NCBI RefSeq assembly: GCF_965283645.1
Contig: NZ_CBDIPG010000001.1
Coordinates: forward strand, 1,860,001-1,924,000
DNA length: 64,000 bases
Source: Kordia sp965283645
GTDB taxonomy: Bacteria; Bacteroidota; Bacteroidia; Flavobacteriales; Flavobacteriaceae
Direction of reading: 5' to 3'
A program made the translations under genes and the position numbers. Below the pieces are notes generated by a model. The model ran no database searches. It was given only the letters and a program-made list of their open reading frames with translations, and had not been told where the DNA came from. Below, piece after piece: positions 8,499 through 16,271 of this stretch; position 1 is the stretch's first letter; the number at the start of each line of letters is the position of its first letter.

Positions 8499-8819
8499 TA
8501 AATAGGTTTCCTGATTTTTGATAAAATGTTCAATCAATTCATCTAATGAAAAACGAACTCCATGCTTTTCTAAATAACAATCTTCTTCTTTTTTCATATA
8601 CATATCGCCACTTCCTTCAATCAACCAAATTCTTGAAACATTATATTGATTACATAGAAGATCAACTAAAATATTAATTGTTCCTGCTCGTGGCTTTTTA
8701 GTAACACCTTCAATGACTTTCCTAGCACTCATTCGTGTAATTTGCGAATTTGTTTCTTTTTCAATAGTCCAAGGTGATATTCCCTTTTCTTTAATAATTT
8801 GCAGAATTCGATTAATCAT
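8493..8819 (-). pseudogene. N-terminal HTH fragment of a phage-type repressor split by IS982
   Basis: The 107 native residues form a helix-turn-helix domain of the type seen in Bacteroidetes phage repressors: RILQIIKEKGISPWTIEKE at the start, SARKVIEGVTKKPRAGTIN in the recognition region, then LCNQYNVSRIWLIEGSGDMY, which matches the usual 'position-as-in-CI, WLixGxGxM' ending. The last residue before the stop at 8493 is IS-encoded. The full gene ran 8819 to 7179 on the minus strand before IS982 entered. Directly upstream lies a palindromic repeated site (8831-8872) that probably was its own operator. The truncated product would lack the C-terminal oligomerisation region. Confidence 0.82.
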
Positions 8820-8830
8820 TATAGTTTTTT

Positions 8831-8872
8831 TATACGTTTTAACGTATATTTGTTTTTTATTAACGTATATTT
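8831..8872. promoter_or_regulatory. operator-like palindrome with direct repeat upstream of the repressor
   Basis: TATACGT-TTTA-ACGTATA (8831-8848) is a perfect 7-bp inverted repeat. Its right arm, TTAACGTATATTT (8839-8851), is repeated directly at 8860-8872, exactly 21 bp apart, that is two helical turns. It begins 12 bases upstream of the repressor start codon, where an autoregulated phage-type repressor would bind. The binding is inferred; the repeat itself is seen. Confidence 0.6.
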
Positions 8873-9065
8873 AATTAAATTAGCAATGTGCTTAAACCAA
8901 ATATATTAAATGTAAAGTTATAACCATAATAATCAAGGTTTAGCTTTCATTTTAGTACTAGTATTTTGGTTCAAAGGTAAGCATTAAGAGTTTTTTCATT
9001 TCTCGATAAAATAATAATTGATTTTAAATAGCCACTAATTAATTATAAAATAAAAATAAAAGAAA

Positions 9066-9341
9066 ATGACGGAAAGCTTTGCAGAAGTATCAGTAATTTT
9101 TTTACTGATTTTAATAATAGCGACGATTGTATTATCGATTTTGATTTGCAAAGTGCATATCATAATGAATAAGATTCACAATATAATCAGTTTTAATAGT
9201 ATTGAACTAGAAAAAATTAAAGAAGAAGTAATTGGAGAAGAAAATACGTTTGGTATTGCAAAAAAACAAATTGAAGGTATTCATACAGTAATTACAACAC
9301 AATTAGTAAAGGGATTACTCAAAGATACTAGTGAAGAATAA
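9066..9341 (+). CDS. small single-pass membrane protein, unknown function
   Basis: A 91-aa protein with one strong N-terminal membrane helix (about residues 8-33: VIFLLILIIATIVLSILI in part) and a helical, charged cytoplasmic tail with many Glu and Lys. It lies after the divergent repressor gene, so it may belong to the operon once controlled from the operator region. No known family is recognised. Small anchored proteins with such layout occur in plasmids and phages. Confidence 0.55.
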   Translation: MTESFAEVSVIFLLILIIATIVLSILICKVHIIMNKIHNIISFNSIELEKIKEEVIGEENTFGIAKKQIEGIHTVITTQLVKGLLKDTSEE

Positions 9342-9353
9342 TTTTTCATGATA

Positions 9354-9544
9354 AAAGCTTTAAAACTCCCGCATTCTAGCGAATAATCCACGGGAACTAA
9401 AGCTTTGATTTGGTCAATCTGAGTGGCTTAAACTCAACCAGATTTGACTGTTTTAATTAAGTTTGGCAAAGTGGCAAATCATATGCATGACGTTTTTGAT
9501 TTTTAAACGAAAGTTTAATTCGGGAATCAAAAATAGCCACTTTG
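9354..9544. ncRNA. candidate structured RNA or hairpin-rich DNA element
   Basis: Three consecutive strong hairpins lie in DNA without a gene. Hairpin 1: AAAGCTTTA (9354-9362) pairs with TAAAGCTTT (9398-9406), with an inner TCCCG/CGGGA. Hairpin 2: GTCAATCTG (9413-9421) pairs with CAGATTTGAC (9439-9448) with one bulge. Hairpin 3 is nested: CAAAGTGGC (9467-9475) with GCCACTTTG (9536-9544), TTTTTGATT (9493-9501) with AATCAAAAA (9525-9533), and an inner TTAAAC-GAAA-GTTTAA stem with a GNRA-type loop on the plus strand. It may be a non-coding RNA, or a single-strand origin/packaging region of a phage-like or plasmid-like element. Strand and function are not known. Confidence 0.4.
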
Positions 9545-9610
9545 TCTTTTAAACTGATAGCTAATTTAATAAAAATATACCTATTTGAAATTTTTATAAG
9601 GTTGATTAAA

Positions 9611-9680
9611 GAAAAGCGGAGAAAGAAAAATTCATATTCTTTTTTAGGGTATGGATAATAAAATAATTCTACCGCTTTTC
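9611..9680. repeat. long-spaced inverted repeat
   Basis: GAAAAGCGG (9611-9619) and CCGCTTTTC (9672-9680) form a 9-bp perfect inverted repeat around 52 bases. It continues the hairpin-rich stretch that starts at 9354. The same CGAAAAGCG word occurs again in the hairpin at 9846-9861. Confidence 0.5.
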
Positions 9681-9845
9681 GTTTAAAAAATTGATAGTGT
9701 TTTTAGGGTAAACTTAATGTATGATAATACAATTAAGTCAACATTATCATTTATCTATTGATAGTAGATTTTAATGGGTTCGCGAAAAGTCATAAATATA
9801 AATAGATTTCATAAACCTGTTTTTTTGACAAAATGATAGACATAT

Positions 9846-9861
9846 CGAAAAGCGATTTTCG
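9846..9861. repeat. short perfect hairpin CGAAAA-GCGA-TTTTCG
   Basis: A 6-bp stem with a GCGA (GNRA-type) loop lies 23 bases before the ATG of the small membrane protein gene at 9885. It could form in the leader of that gene's mRNA and affect translation, or belong to the hairpin-rich origin-like stretch. The sequence from 9681 to 9845 shows no gene. Confidence 0.45.
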
Positions 9862-9884
9862 CCAATCCTTTTAAAACAAACATT

Positions 9885-10085
9885 ATGACCGATAAAAGGA
9901 AAAACTTTATAGCAGGATTTTTTACAGGATTTATACTATCATTAGTCCTAGTTTTACTAATGCTTATTATTGCATACTATTACCTTAATAAACAAAATTC
10001 CCTAGCTTTTTTAAATCCCTTTTTAACAGATGAGATCCTTAATGCTCCAATTAGGGTTTCTACTGTTAAGATGTTCAGTTTTTAG
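9885..10085 (+). CDS. small single-pass membrane protein, unknown function
   Basis: A 66-aa protein with a short basic N-terminus (MTDKRKN), one long membrane helix (about residues 9-34, rich in Leu/Val/Ile) and a short hydrophilic tail. A clear rho-independent terminator follows 55 bases after the stop, supporting transcription on this strand. No family is recognised. The hairpin at 9846-9861 lies in its leader. Confidence 0.5.
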   Translation: MTDKRKNFIAGFFTGFILSLVLVLLMLIIAYYYLNKQNSLAFLNPFLTDEILNAPIRVSTVKMFSF

Positions 10086-10140
10086 TTCTTTATTTATCAA
10101 TTACCACTAGATTATCGTAAAACTAAATTTCCCTGAACTG

Positions 10141-10177
10141 AAAAGCCTTGTGATCCTTACAAGGCTTTTCTTTTTTT
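10141..10177 (+). terminator. rho-independent terminator
   Basis: AAAAGCCTTG (10141-10150) pairs with CAAGGCTTTT (10160-10169) around a 9-base loop and is followed by C and seven T. It ends the small membrane protein transcript. Confidence 0.85.
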
Positions 10178-10292
10178 ATTGGTTTTAAAAATGGTAAAAA
10201 ATCAAACTCTTTCAGTCGTGATGTAAGAATCTTAATGGAGTCAGTGAAACTCATTGATTCTTGTTGTAAGTTTTATACTTTGTTGCAATTTA

Positions 10293-10503
10293 TCATGTAT
10301 TCTCTTGAGCGTATTTCAAATTAGAAAGCTCCATTTCTATTTTTCTATATTTTCTTGATTTTGATGAAACAAGGAAAAGCCCAATAATAAGAAGTACTAT
10401 ACTCATAAATAATACGGTAAAACCTGCTGACTTTAACTCGTTTCTCTGAAGAATTTTCATTTTATCAAACTCAGATACTGCTAGTAATAATACTCCATAA
10501 TAA
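10293..10503 (-). pseudogene. membrane protein gene truncated at its 5' end by IS66 copy 2
   Basis: From the IS66 tip (10503) to the stop at 10293 the frame encodes about 69 native residues: the end of a hydrophobic segment (YGVLLLAVSEFD), a charged linker, one full membrane helix (SAGFTVLFMSIVLLIIGLFL) and a basic tail. The apparent ATG at 10511 lies inside the IS inverted repeat, so the first residues are not native and the true N-terminus is lost. The missing part is not found on the far side of the IS, which fits the deletion inferred from the absence of a target duplication. Confidence 0.65.
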
Positions 10504-10679
10504 GTAAGCATTCGGTCTTCTACGTCTAGGATTAGATGTTTTATTTTACATAAAGTTAGATATGTTTATTTGTAAATTATTGAGAGGTAGCGGAGTAAGT
10601 TTTTCTAGCTATGGGATTAGTGTCTGATTTTACTGGATTCTCAGCTTCCGTAAGATTTTGTTGCTAAAACGCCATTTTC

Positions 10680-12173
10680 TTAACAGTTTTCGATACTGTT
10701 GTTTTTCCAGTTTTGTGGCAGTAATTCGTGTAATTTATTTGCTTTATGTTCAGGGATTTTTTTAAAGATATCGTGTAGCCAAGCAAATGGTTCTACATTG
10801 TTTATTTTACAAGTTGCAAAGAAAGAATACATCATGGCTGCTTTTTGAGCTGCCTTGTGCGATCCTGCAAAGAGATAGTTTTTTCGTCCTAAAGCAAGTG
10901 GTCTGATGGTATTTTCTATCTTGTTATTGTCAATTAAATACTTTCCATCTTCTAAGTACCCAATCAGATATTTCCATAAGCGAAGTGTATAGCCAACTGC
11001 TTTTGCAATGGAACTTTTTGGTAATAGTTGCGATCGTTGTTGCACTAACCAATCATAGAAGGTATCGAGTATCGGTTTGGCATAGCGATTTCGATAGCGT
11101 TTGATTACTTTAGAAGTGGCATTATGTTCTCTAATATTAGCTTCTAAGCCATACAATTTTTGGAACTGTTCCATTGCATAACTGGCTCTTGAATGATCAT
11201 TATCAAGTGCTTTTTCAAAATATCGTCTGGCATGTGCCATACATGAGAGTAGCTTTAATTGTTGTGCAGTGGCTAGGTTTTGATAGACCTTGTATCCATC
11301 GGACTGTAAAGTTCCTTTATAGTTTTTCAGTATGGTTTGTGGAGCTTTTATAGACCGAGTGGCATCATACTTGAACAATACCAAGCCTTCCACAGGTGCA
11401 TGATATACCCAATGATATCCTGTATGTAAACTTCCTGTTTTATAACTGTCTTGAACACCAATTGGACTTTCATCTACTTGCAAGTAATTACTTTGTAATA
11501 ACTCTTTAGTCAACACATCATACAAAGGTTCTAGTAGTGAAGTCGCGGCATTAAACCATCCTGATAAGGTCGCATCACTTACTTGATATTGTTGTCGTTT
11601 AAATATCTGTCGTTGTCTATAAAAAGGAAGATGATCTACAAATTTACTCACTAAAATATGTGCTAAGAGTCCTGCACCTGCATTAGATTTTGGAAGTGGC
11701 AGACTTGGAAGTTCCCCTATAATAACTCCAGCATAATCTTTTAACGCGTATTTTGGACGTACAATTCTGCGAACAAAAAGCTTGGCAGGATTGTATTCCA
11801 AGATTTCAGTCACTTCTTCTCCTATTTTAACGCTGTCTTGCGTAAGATTTTTTGGCTCGATGATTTCTTCGACTCTTGGAAGATGCGCAGGCAATATCGC
11901 TCGCTTGGCTACTTTCTTTGGTTTGATCTTTACTTTTGTCTGGCGTAAGACCTGTTTTTCAGCACTTGAAGATGACTCTTGCGACGCTTCACCAAATAAT
12001 CCTAATTGACCAAGCAAAGCTGTGGAGACAAAACGTTCACTTTTACTGCCAAAGATCAAACGTTTCAGTTCTGCTAACTGCCCAGCTACATCTCTGTATT
12101 TATCCAACAAATCATCATACTCTTTTTTGGAGATATAGGCGGTTTCTTCGGTAGTATCACTAGCGTTTTTCAC
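10680..12173 (-). CDS. tnpC: IS66-family transposase TnpC (DDE type), copy 2
   Basis: A 497-aa, full-length transposase. It has RLIFGSKSERF near residue 40, the catalytic QVDESPIGVQD and GTLQSDGYKVY motifs, and DNNKIENTIRPLALGRKNYLF with the catalytic glutamate. The C-terminus (HKANKLHELLPQNWK) parallels that of copy 1. Differences from the copy-1 protein are spread along the whole length, so it represents a separate IS66 lineage. No stop or frameshift is visible, so the protein may be active. Confidence 0.95.
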   Translation of the reverse strand: MKNASDTTEETAYISKKEYDDLLDKYRDVAGQLAELKRLIFGSKSERFVSTALLGQLGLFGEASQESSSSAEKQVLRQTKVKIKPKKVAKRAILPAHLPRVEEIIEPKNLTQDSVKIGEEVTEILEYNPAKLFVRRIVRPKYALKDYAGVIIGELPSLPLPKSNAGAGLLAHILVSKFVDHLPFYRQRQIFKRQQYQVSDATLSGWFNAATSLLEPLYDVLTKELLQSNYLQVDESPIGVQDSYKTGSLHTGYHWVYHAPVEGLVLFKYDATRSIKAPQTILKNYKGTLQSDGYKVYQNLATAQQLKLLSCMAHARRYFEKALDNDHSRASYAMEQFQKLYGLEANIREHNATSKVIKRYRNRYAKPILDTFYDWLVQQRSQLLPKSSIAKAVGYTLRLWKYLIGYLEDGKYLIDNNKIENTIRPLALGRKNYLFAGSHKAAQKAAMMYSFFATCKINNVEPFAWLHDIFKKIPEHKANKLHELLPQNWKNNSIENC

Positions 12174-12222
12174 AATGGAAAAATACTAATAATAGAGTAA
12201 AACCACAACGTTTTTCTGCGTT

Positions 12223-12576
12223 TTATGCAGGTAATTTGTAACGTTTTTTCCCTCGAACATGTGCAATAGAAATCCCATCAATCAGTAGCACCAATTGAGA
12301 ATAACTCAGCTTGATACTGGTGACCACTTCATCATAGATTGGTAATTCAAAACGACCCGATTCCAACCGCTTGTAATACAAAACAAAACCACCTGCTTGC
12401 CATTGTAATATTTTGACCTTATCACGGGATTTATTAATAAAAATGTAAGCAGTACCATCTTGAGCAGAAGCCTGCAATTCTTTTTCAATGATGCCTGCTA
12501 GACTATCAAAACTCTTGCGCATGTCAGTAGGATGACGATACAAATGATACCGATGGGAAACGCCTAATCCAAACAT
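12223..12576 (-). CDS. tnpB: IS66 accessory protein TnpB, copy 2
   Basis: A 117-aa protein when started at the MFGLG methionine (12576), which copies the arrangement in IS66 copy 1; an upstream ATG at 12597 in the same frame would add seven residues. It carries PTDMRKSFDSLAGII, FINKSRDKVKILQW and YKRLESGRFELP, all hallmarks of IS66 Orf2. With the preferred start, it overlaps tnpA by 13 bases, the same overlap as in copy 1. Its role in transposition is known only genetically for the family. Confidence 0.9.
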   Translation of the reverse strand: MFGLGVSHRYHLYRHPTDMRKSFDSLAGIIEKELQASAQDGTAYIFINKSRDKVKILQWQAGGFVLYYKRLESGRFELPIYDEVVTSIKLSYSQLVLLIDGISIAHVRGKKRYKLPA

Positions 12577-12929
12577 GAGATCAACTTTTGCAAGCAAACT
12601 GCCGTTTGTTTGGTTAATGAAAAAGAATCTAAATGTAGGCGAACTCCATTGGGATATGCAATGGTAATTGTTGAGTCAATACTGTCAGCAGAAGTTTCAA
12701 TATCTATGGGAATGAACTCATTTTGGAATGTATCGTTTGTAGAAGTCGTTTCGCCTTTAAGTAGTCCATGAAAACTACGATAGCGTCTTATCCAATACGA
12801 AAATGTGTGATAATTCAGAGCTTCACGCTTGCAAAAGTCTTTCTTGCTGATATCCTCCGAATAAAGCTTGGCTACCAAAGCAAACATACGCTGCTGTGTC
12901 TTTGTGTTTTTCATGAAGCCAAAATACAA
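12564..12929 (-). CDS. tnpA: IS66 accessory protein TnpA, copy 2
   Basis: A 121-aa helix-turn-helix protein with KKDFCKREALNYHTFSYW in the DNA-binding region and the IS66 TnpA ending QKLISCLD. It is the first gene of the second element, starting 43 bases inside its left tip. Slightly longer than the copy-1 protein (110 aa), with extra residues in the linker. Its 3' end overlaps tnpB. Confidence 0.85.
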   Translation of the reverse strand: MYFGFMKNTKTQQRMFALVAKLYSEDISKKDFCKREALNYHTFSYWIRRYRSFHGLLKGETTSTNDTFQNEFIPIDIETSADSIDSTITIAYPNGVRLHLDSFSLTKQTAVCLQKLISCLD

Positions 12930-12971
12930 TTGAAATCATTTCTTTACAATACGTGGTTTACCGAAGGCTTA

Positions 12972-13151
12972 CTAGTCATCCAGGAACTTATTACTTTCAA
13001 CATTAAAATCAGCTTTTAAAGTTTGCTGAAATAGATTAATAAAAGCATCTATTTCTGAACTATTTGAGTTTTTAGCTCTTAATTCAAATAGCCTGTTACG
13101 AAGACTGTTTGCAAAAGAATTATTTTTAATCTCTATAATTGTCGACTTCAT
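12972..13151 (-). pseudogene. N-terminal stump of a fourth operon gene, cut by IS66 copy 2
   Basis: An ATG at 13151 opens a frame that runs 59 residues (start MKSTIIEIKNNSFANSLRN, end NVESNKFLDD) and stops at a TAG whose last base belongs to the IS66 tip. The stop is therefore created by the insertion, and the native gene was longer. It lies 50 bases after the Mrr-type nuclease gene on the same strand, so it was probably the last gene of the helicase operon. The stump is hydrophilic and mostly helical. No family can be named from so short a piece. Confidence 0.6.
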
Positions 13152-13201
13152 TTTTTTAATTTGAGAATAGTTATAATTTGCGTTTTTTAAAAAATGCTTT
13201 T

Positions 13202-14242
13202 TTACTTCATATTTGAGCTAATATTTATAACCTTTTCTGCAAATTTAGGTTTGTATGAAATTAAATGCACAACTTCTTTGTAGTGTTCAAAATTATAGTT
13301 TACAATGTATCTTATTTTAAAATCTAGGTCAGAATTTTGATATAGTAAAATTTCGATAGCTTCATTTTTATTTATTCTTTTAAATAAGTAATAAGTGATC
13401 TTACAATTTTCAACATGACTATAAAATATTGCTACTTCAGATGCTATAAAATCATAGTCAATTCCTGTTTCATAATTCAAATATCCTTCATCGCTTAAAG
13501 CATCAATCTTAAACTCTATATTTAAAACAGGGATTTCAGTATTAGAATTTGCTTTAATATTATTTAAAAGTTCATTAAGGTCTTCCAAAATATCAATACC
13601 GTGATAATTTTCATTCTCTAATTCTTCAAGCTTTGAGTAAAAAGTATAATATAGAGTATATAAGAATACTTGATGCTTGATATTTAGTTCTGATATATTT
13701 AGGTTCTCAAGCAAATAATAATAAGTGTAAAAGTTAGGTGTAAGATTATGAATTATCCATTTATTAATTGTGTCATAGAGTAAATTAAGATACTTATTTT
13801 CTATAAAGTATTTGCTCACTAAATCATCATGCTGTGATATTAACCTTTTCAATTCTTCACCTTCTATAACATGAATCTTATAAGACTTGTCATTTTGTAT
13901 TTTATTTAACCAAATACGACAATTATTAGAAGCATAAGAAGATATTAAAAAGACTAAATGATCTGGTTTTTCAGCATCTGCCCATGCTATTTTTGAATTT
14001 AATTTCTCAGGGGAGATAGCATTTTCATATTTTTTACATTCAAAGAAAAAGTATTCATTGTACTGACCAATCAAACTATTATTGATTATAATTTGTCCTT
14101 CAATATCTCTACCATTATCAGCACCTCCTTTTCTCCATATCAATTTTGAAAACCCATGCTTTAATAATAATTCAAAACATAACTCTTCAAATTTATCAAA
14201 TGTTATTTTTTTGAAATCAATATACTCTTCAATTGTATTCAT
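13202..14242 (-). CDS. Mrr-type PD-(D/E)XK restriction endonuclease-like protein
   Basis: A 346-aa protein. The N-terminal 110 residues show a restriction endonuclease (Mrr_cat-like) fold: FDKFEELCFELLLKHGF, then KGGADNGRDIEG with D46, and FFECKKYENAIS with E68-x-K70, the PD-(D/E)XK triad, followed by HLVFLISSYASNNCRIWL. Mrr-like nucleases cut DNA, often modified DNA. The remaining 230 residues are helical and unrecognised, perhaps a specificity or partner-binding part. It is the third gene of the operon, 34 bases after the PIWI-like gene. Both catalytic motif parts are intact, so it should be an active nuclease. Confidence 0.8.
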   Translation of the reverse strand: MNTIEEYIDFKKITFDKFEELCFELLLKHGFSKLIWRKGGADNGRDIEGQIIINNSLIGQYNEYFFFECKKYENAISPEKLNSKIAWADAEKPDHLVFLISSYASNNCRIWLNKIQNDKSYKIHVIEGEELKRLISQHDDLVSKYFIENKYLNLLYDTINKWIIHNLTPNFYTYYYLLENLNISELNIKHQVFLYTLYYTFYSKLEELENENYHGIDILEDLNELLNNIKANSNTEIPVLNIEFKIDALSDEGYLNYETGIDYDFIASEVAIFYSHVENCKITYYLFKRINKNEAIEILLYQNSDLDFKIRYIVNYNFEHYKEVVHLISYKPKFAEKVINISSNMK

Positions 14243-14276
14243 AAGTATCTTTGGAATTATATAATTTCATGCATGA

Positions 14277-16271
14277 CTAAGGTTTTGACTCTTGTACTCT
14301 TTTTAATTCTCTCAAATATTTTATTGGAAAAGGAAGCACGGTTAAATCTCCATTCTTTACAAAATCTACATTCATAAGAGGTAATAACTTATCAAAAATA
14401 TATTCTGAGTTTTTATAGACTTTAATTTCTCTAATTATGGATGCCCTAGTAATAGTTTGTTGGATACCCTTTCCTTTTATTCCAACAAAATAATATTTAC
14501 CACCATTTTGATTGAATGAATGTATATCAAGTTGACTGTCTAAAATCTCATACCTCTTTTTATCTCTAAAATATGATTTTAGGATTTCTCCTGTATTTTC
14601 TTGAATTTTTTCTACCAACTTTTTCTTTTCGCTTCTATTAGTGAAGCAATTCAGAAGACTTTCCTTGTCCCAAGTGTTAAGTAATGTTATTTGTGCATTA
14701 TATTTACTTGTCTTTTCTTTATCAAAGATTTGATTAATCAGATTTATAACCTCAGCTTTTGTGATAACGATTTTTTCGCTCTCCTTTTCCAATACACTAC
14801 TTATTTCTTCATATTCAGGAATAGTGTAATTATTTGTTTTGACTATTATGTTTACATTACCGATGTCATCCTTAACGATAAATTCAATATTATTTTCTTC
14901 ATCATAGATAGTACATAATTCATCGTATTCATTTTGATTAAACAAATTCGCTTCAAATTTTTCAAACTTAATTTTACCATTTGGTTCAATAGTTAGAAAG
15001 AAGAAATCCATTTCATCTTTCATTCCAAAAATCCACTTATTTTTGTAATTGAAGCTTGACCAATTGATAATTGAGATTTGCTCTTTATTTATATCATTTT
15101 TGATGACTAACTCTTTAATTATAGCTTTTAAAGAGGCTTTTGAATTTACCTTAAAATCTTCTAATGTAATGTGCTGAACGGAAGAAGAAGACTTATAAGG
15201 ATCTATTTTTTCGTATTTTAAATAGAATGATTTATCATGTATCAGCTTAATGTTAAAACCGTTCTTATCTTCTGTTTTTGATACTTTGATATTAGAATTA
15301 AAAATTAACTTTTTCAATTCATTTTTTAAGGTTTCAAGGTGTTCACTAGAATCCTCATCGTTAATTCCATCAATAAGGAATACATCTTTACTAAATTCTT
15401 TAAAATCAAACACGTTAGAATGCCTTATAGTTTTATTTATTTTGACTTCATGCAAATTGAGTTTTATATATTTTGAAAGCTTATGATTGATAGTATTGAG
15501 AACGTCGGTTAAGATTCCTATTTTACTATTTTTAAATTCTTTTAAGTTACTAAAATCTAAAAACGGAATACTACTTTTTTGCATTGCTCCATTTTTAAGA
15601 GTTTGTTTCAAAATATATTGACTATCAATACTTATTTTTTCTGATGGTAAAACTCTTTTAAGCGTCTTTGTAGAATGAACAAAGGTGTATTTTGGATATG
15701 AACTGATTTTCTTTATGGAAAAATCCATTGACTTACTTAATAGTAAACTTGAAAATGTTCTTACATTCAATTGCAAACAGCTATTTAGATCAATGTAAAA
15801 TTCTAACCCGACAATTTGAAATATCTGCTCTTTATCTTTTGATGTGCTTATTTTTAAATGATTTGTGTTGAATAGATATAATTTCCCCGTAAGATTATTA
15901 TATGTTAACTTTTCATGTTTTGGGGAAGCAATTGAATTAACAACCAATTGCGAAATTGAATGCTCATTAATTTCTTTAATTTCATTTAAGCTTAGAATTC
16001 TAAATGAAAGCTTATCACCATATTCGATTTTTTCAAGTTCTCTAGCCAAGTCAACTCTTGAAATGATTTTTTTATCAAAAAGCGCATAGAATGATTTTCC
16101 CCTTTCAAACACAATGCTTTTTGCTTTTAACTTTGTACTAATTTCATCAAGAACTAATGCTCCAAATTTTATATAATTTTCAGTTGTTGAAAATTTTACT
16201 ATTGAGTAATCAGTCAATAGTTCTTTAAAATTAATTTGAATACTAAGCTTATTGGTTTTACAAAGTTGCAT
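14277..16271 (-). CDS. unrecognised 664-aa protein, possible divergent PIWI/Argonaute-like protein
   Basis: No family is certain. The last 80 residues resemble the end of a PIWI domain: KYYFVGIKGKGIQQTIT, then a spaced hydrophobic helix, MNVDF, and LPFPIKYLREL, which mimics the 'LPxxxxYxxxL' terminus of prokaryotic Argonautes. Further upstream, KDVFLIDGINDEDSSEHLE followed by LKNELKKLIFNSNIKV could be a MID-like segment, and WIFGMKDEMDFFFLTIEPNG a first PIWI strand. The catalytic DEDX set is not evident, so it would be an inactive guide-binding type. The gene overlaps the helicase stop by 14 bases and is followed by an Mrr-type nuclease. PIWI-RE proteins are known from operons with a helicase and a nuclease, but those proteins are longer. 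The PIWI call is inference. Confidence 0.45.
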   Translation of the reverse strand: MQLCKTNKLSIQINFKELLTDYSIVKFSTTENYIKFGALVLDEISTKLKAKSIVFERGKSFYALFDKKIISRVDLARELEKIEYGDKLSFRILSLNEIKEINEHSISQLVVNSIASPKHEKLTYNNLTGKLYLFNTNHLKISTSKDKEQIFQIVGLEFYIDLNSCLQLNVRTFSSLLLSKSMDFSIKKISSYPKYTFVHSTKTLKRVLPSEKISIDSQYILKQTLKNGAMQKSSIPFLDFSNLKEFKNSKIGILTDVLNTINHKLSKYIKLNLHEVKINKTIRHSNVFDFKEFSKDVFLIDGINDEDSSEHLETLKNELKKLIFNSNIKVSKTEDKNGFNIKLIHDKSFYLKYEKIDPYKSSSSVQHITLEDFKVNSKASLKAIIKELVIKNDINKEQISIINWSSFNYKNKWIFGMKDEMDFFFLTIEPNGKIKFEKFEANLFNQNEYDELCTIYDEENNIEFIVKDDIGNVNIIVKTNNYTIPEYEEISSVLEKESEKIVITKAEVINLINQIFDKEKTSKYNAQITLLNTWDKESLLNCFTNRSEKKKLVEKIQENTGEILKSYFRDKKRYEILDSQLDIHSFNQNGGKYYFVGIKGKGIQQTITRASIIREIKVYKNSEYIFDKLLPLMNVDFVKNGDLTVLPFPIKYLRELKRVQESKP

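Larger units (their letters stand above)
10504..12972 (-). mobile_element. complete IS66-family insertion sequence, copy 2 (2469 bp), no target duplication
   Basis: The minus-strand element has intact tnpA, tnpB and tnpC. Its ends are imperfect inverted repeats: GTAAGCATTCGGTCTTC from 10504 inward, and GTAAGCCTTCGGTAAAC read inward from 12972 (17 of 22 positions match). The flanking octamers differ (CATAATAA at 10496-10503, TAGTCATC at 12973-12980), so unlike copy 1 there is no duplication. Both flanks are gene stumps. This suggests a deletion or recombination at one end after insertion. The outer 56 bases of its right end (10504-10559) are identical to those of copy 1 (5943-5998). Confidence 0.9.

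Noticed and set aside
11782..12154. Plus-strand frames inside IS66 tnpC
   Set aside because: Shadow frames of a full-length transposase gene on the minus strand.
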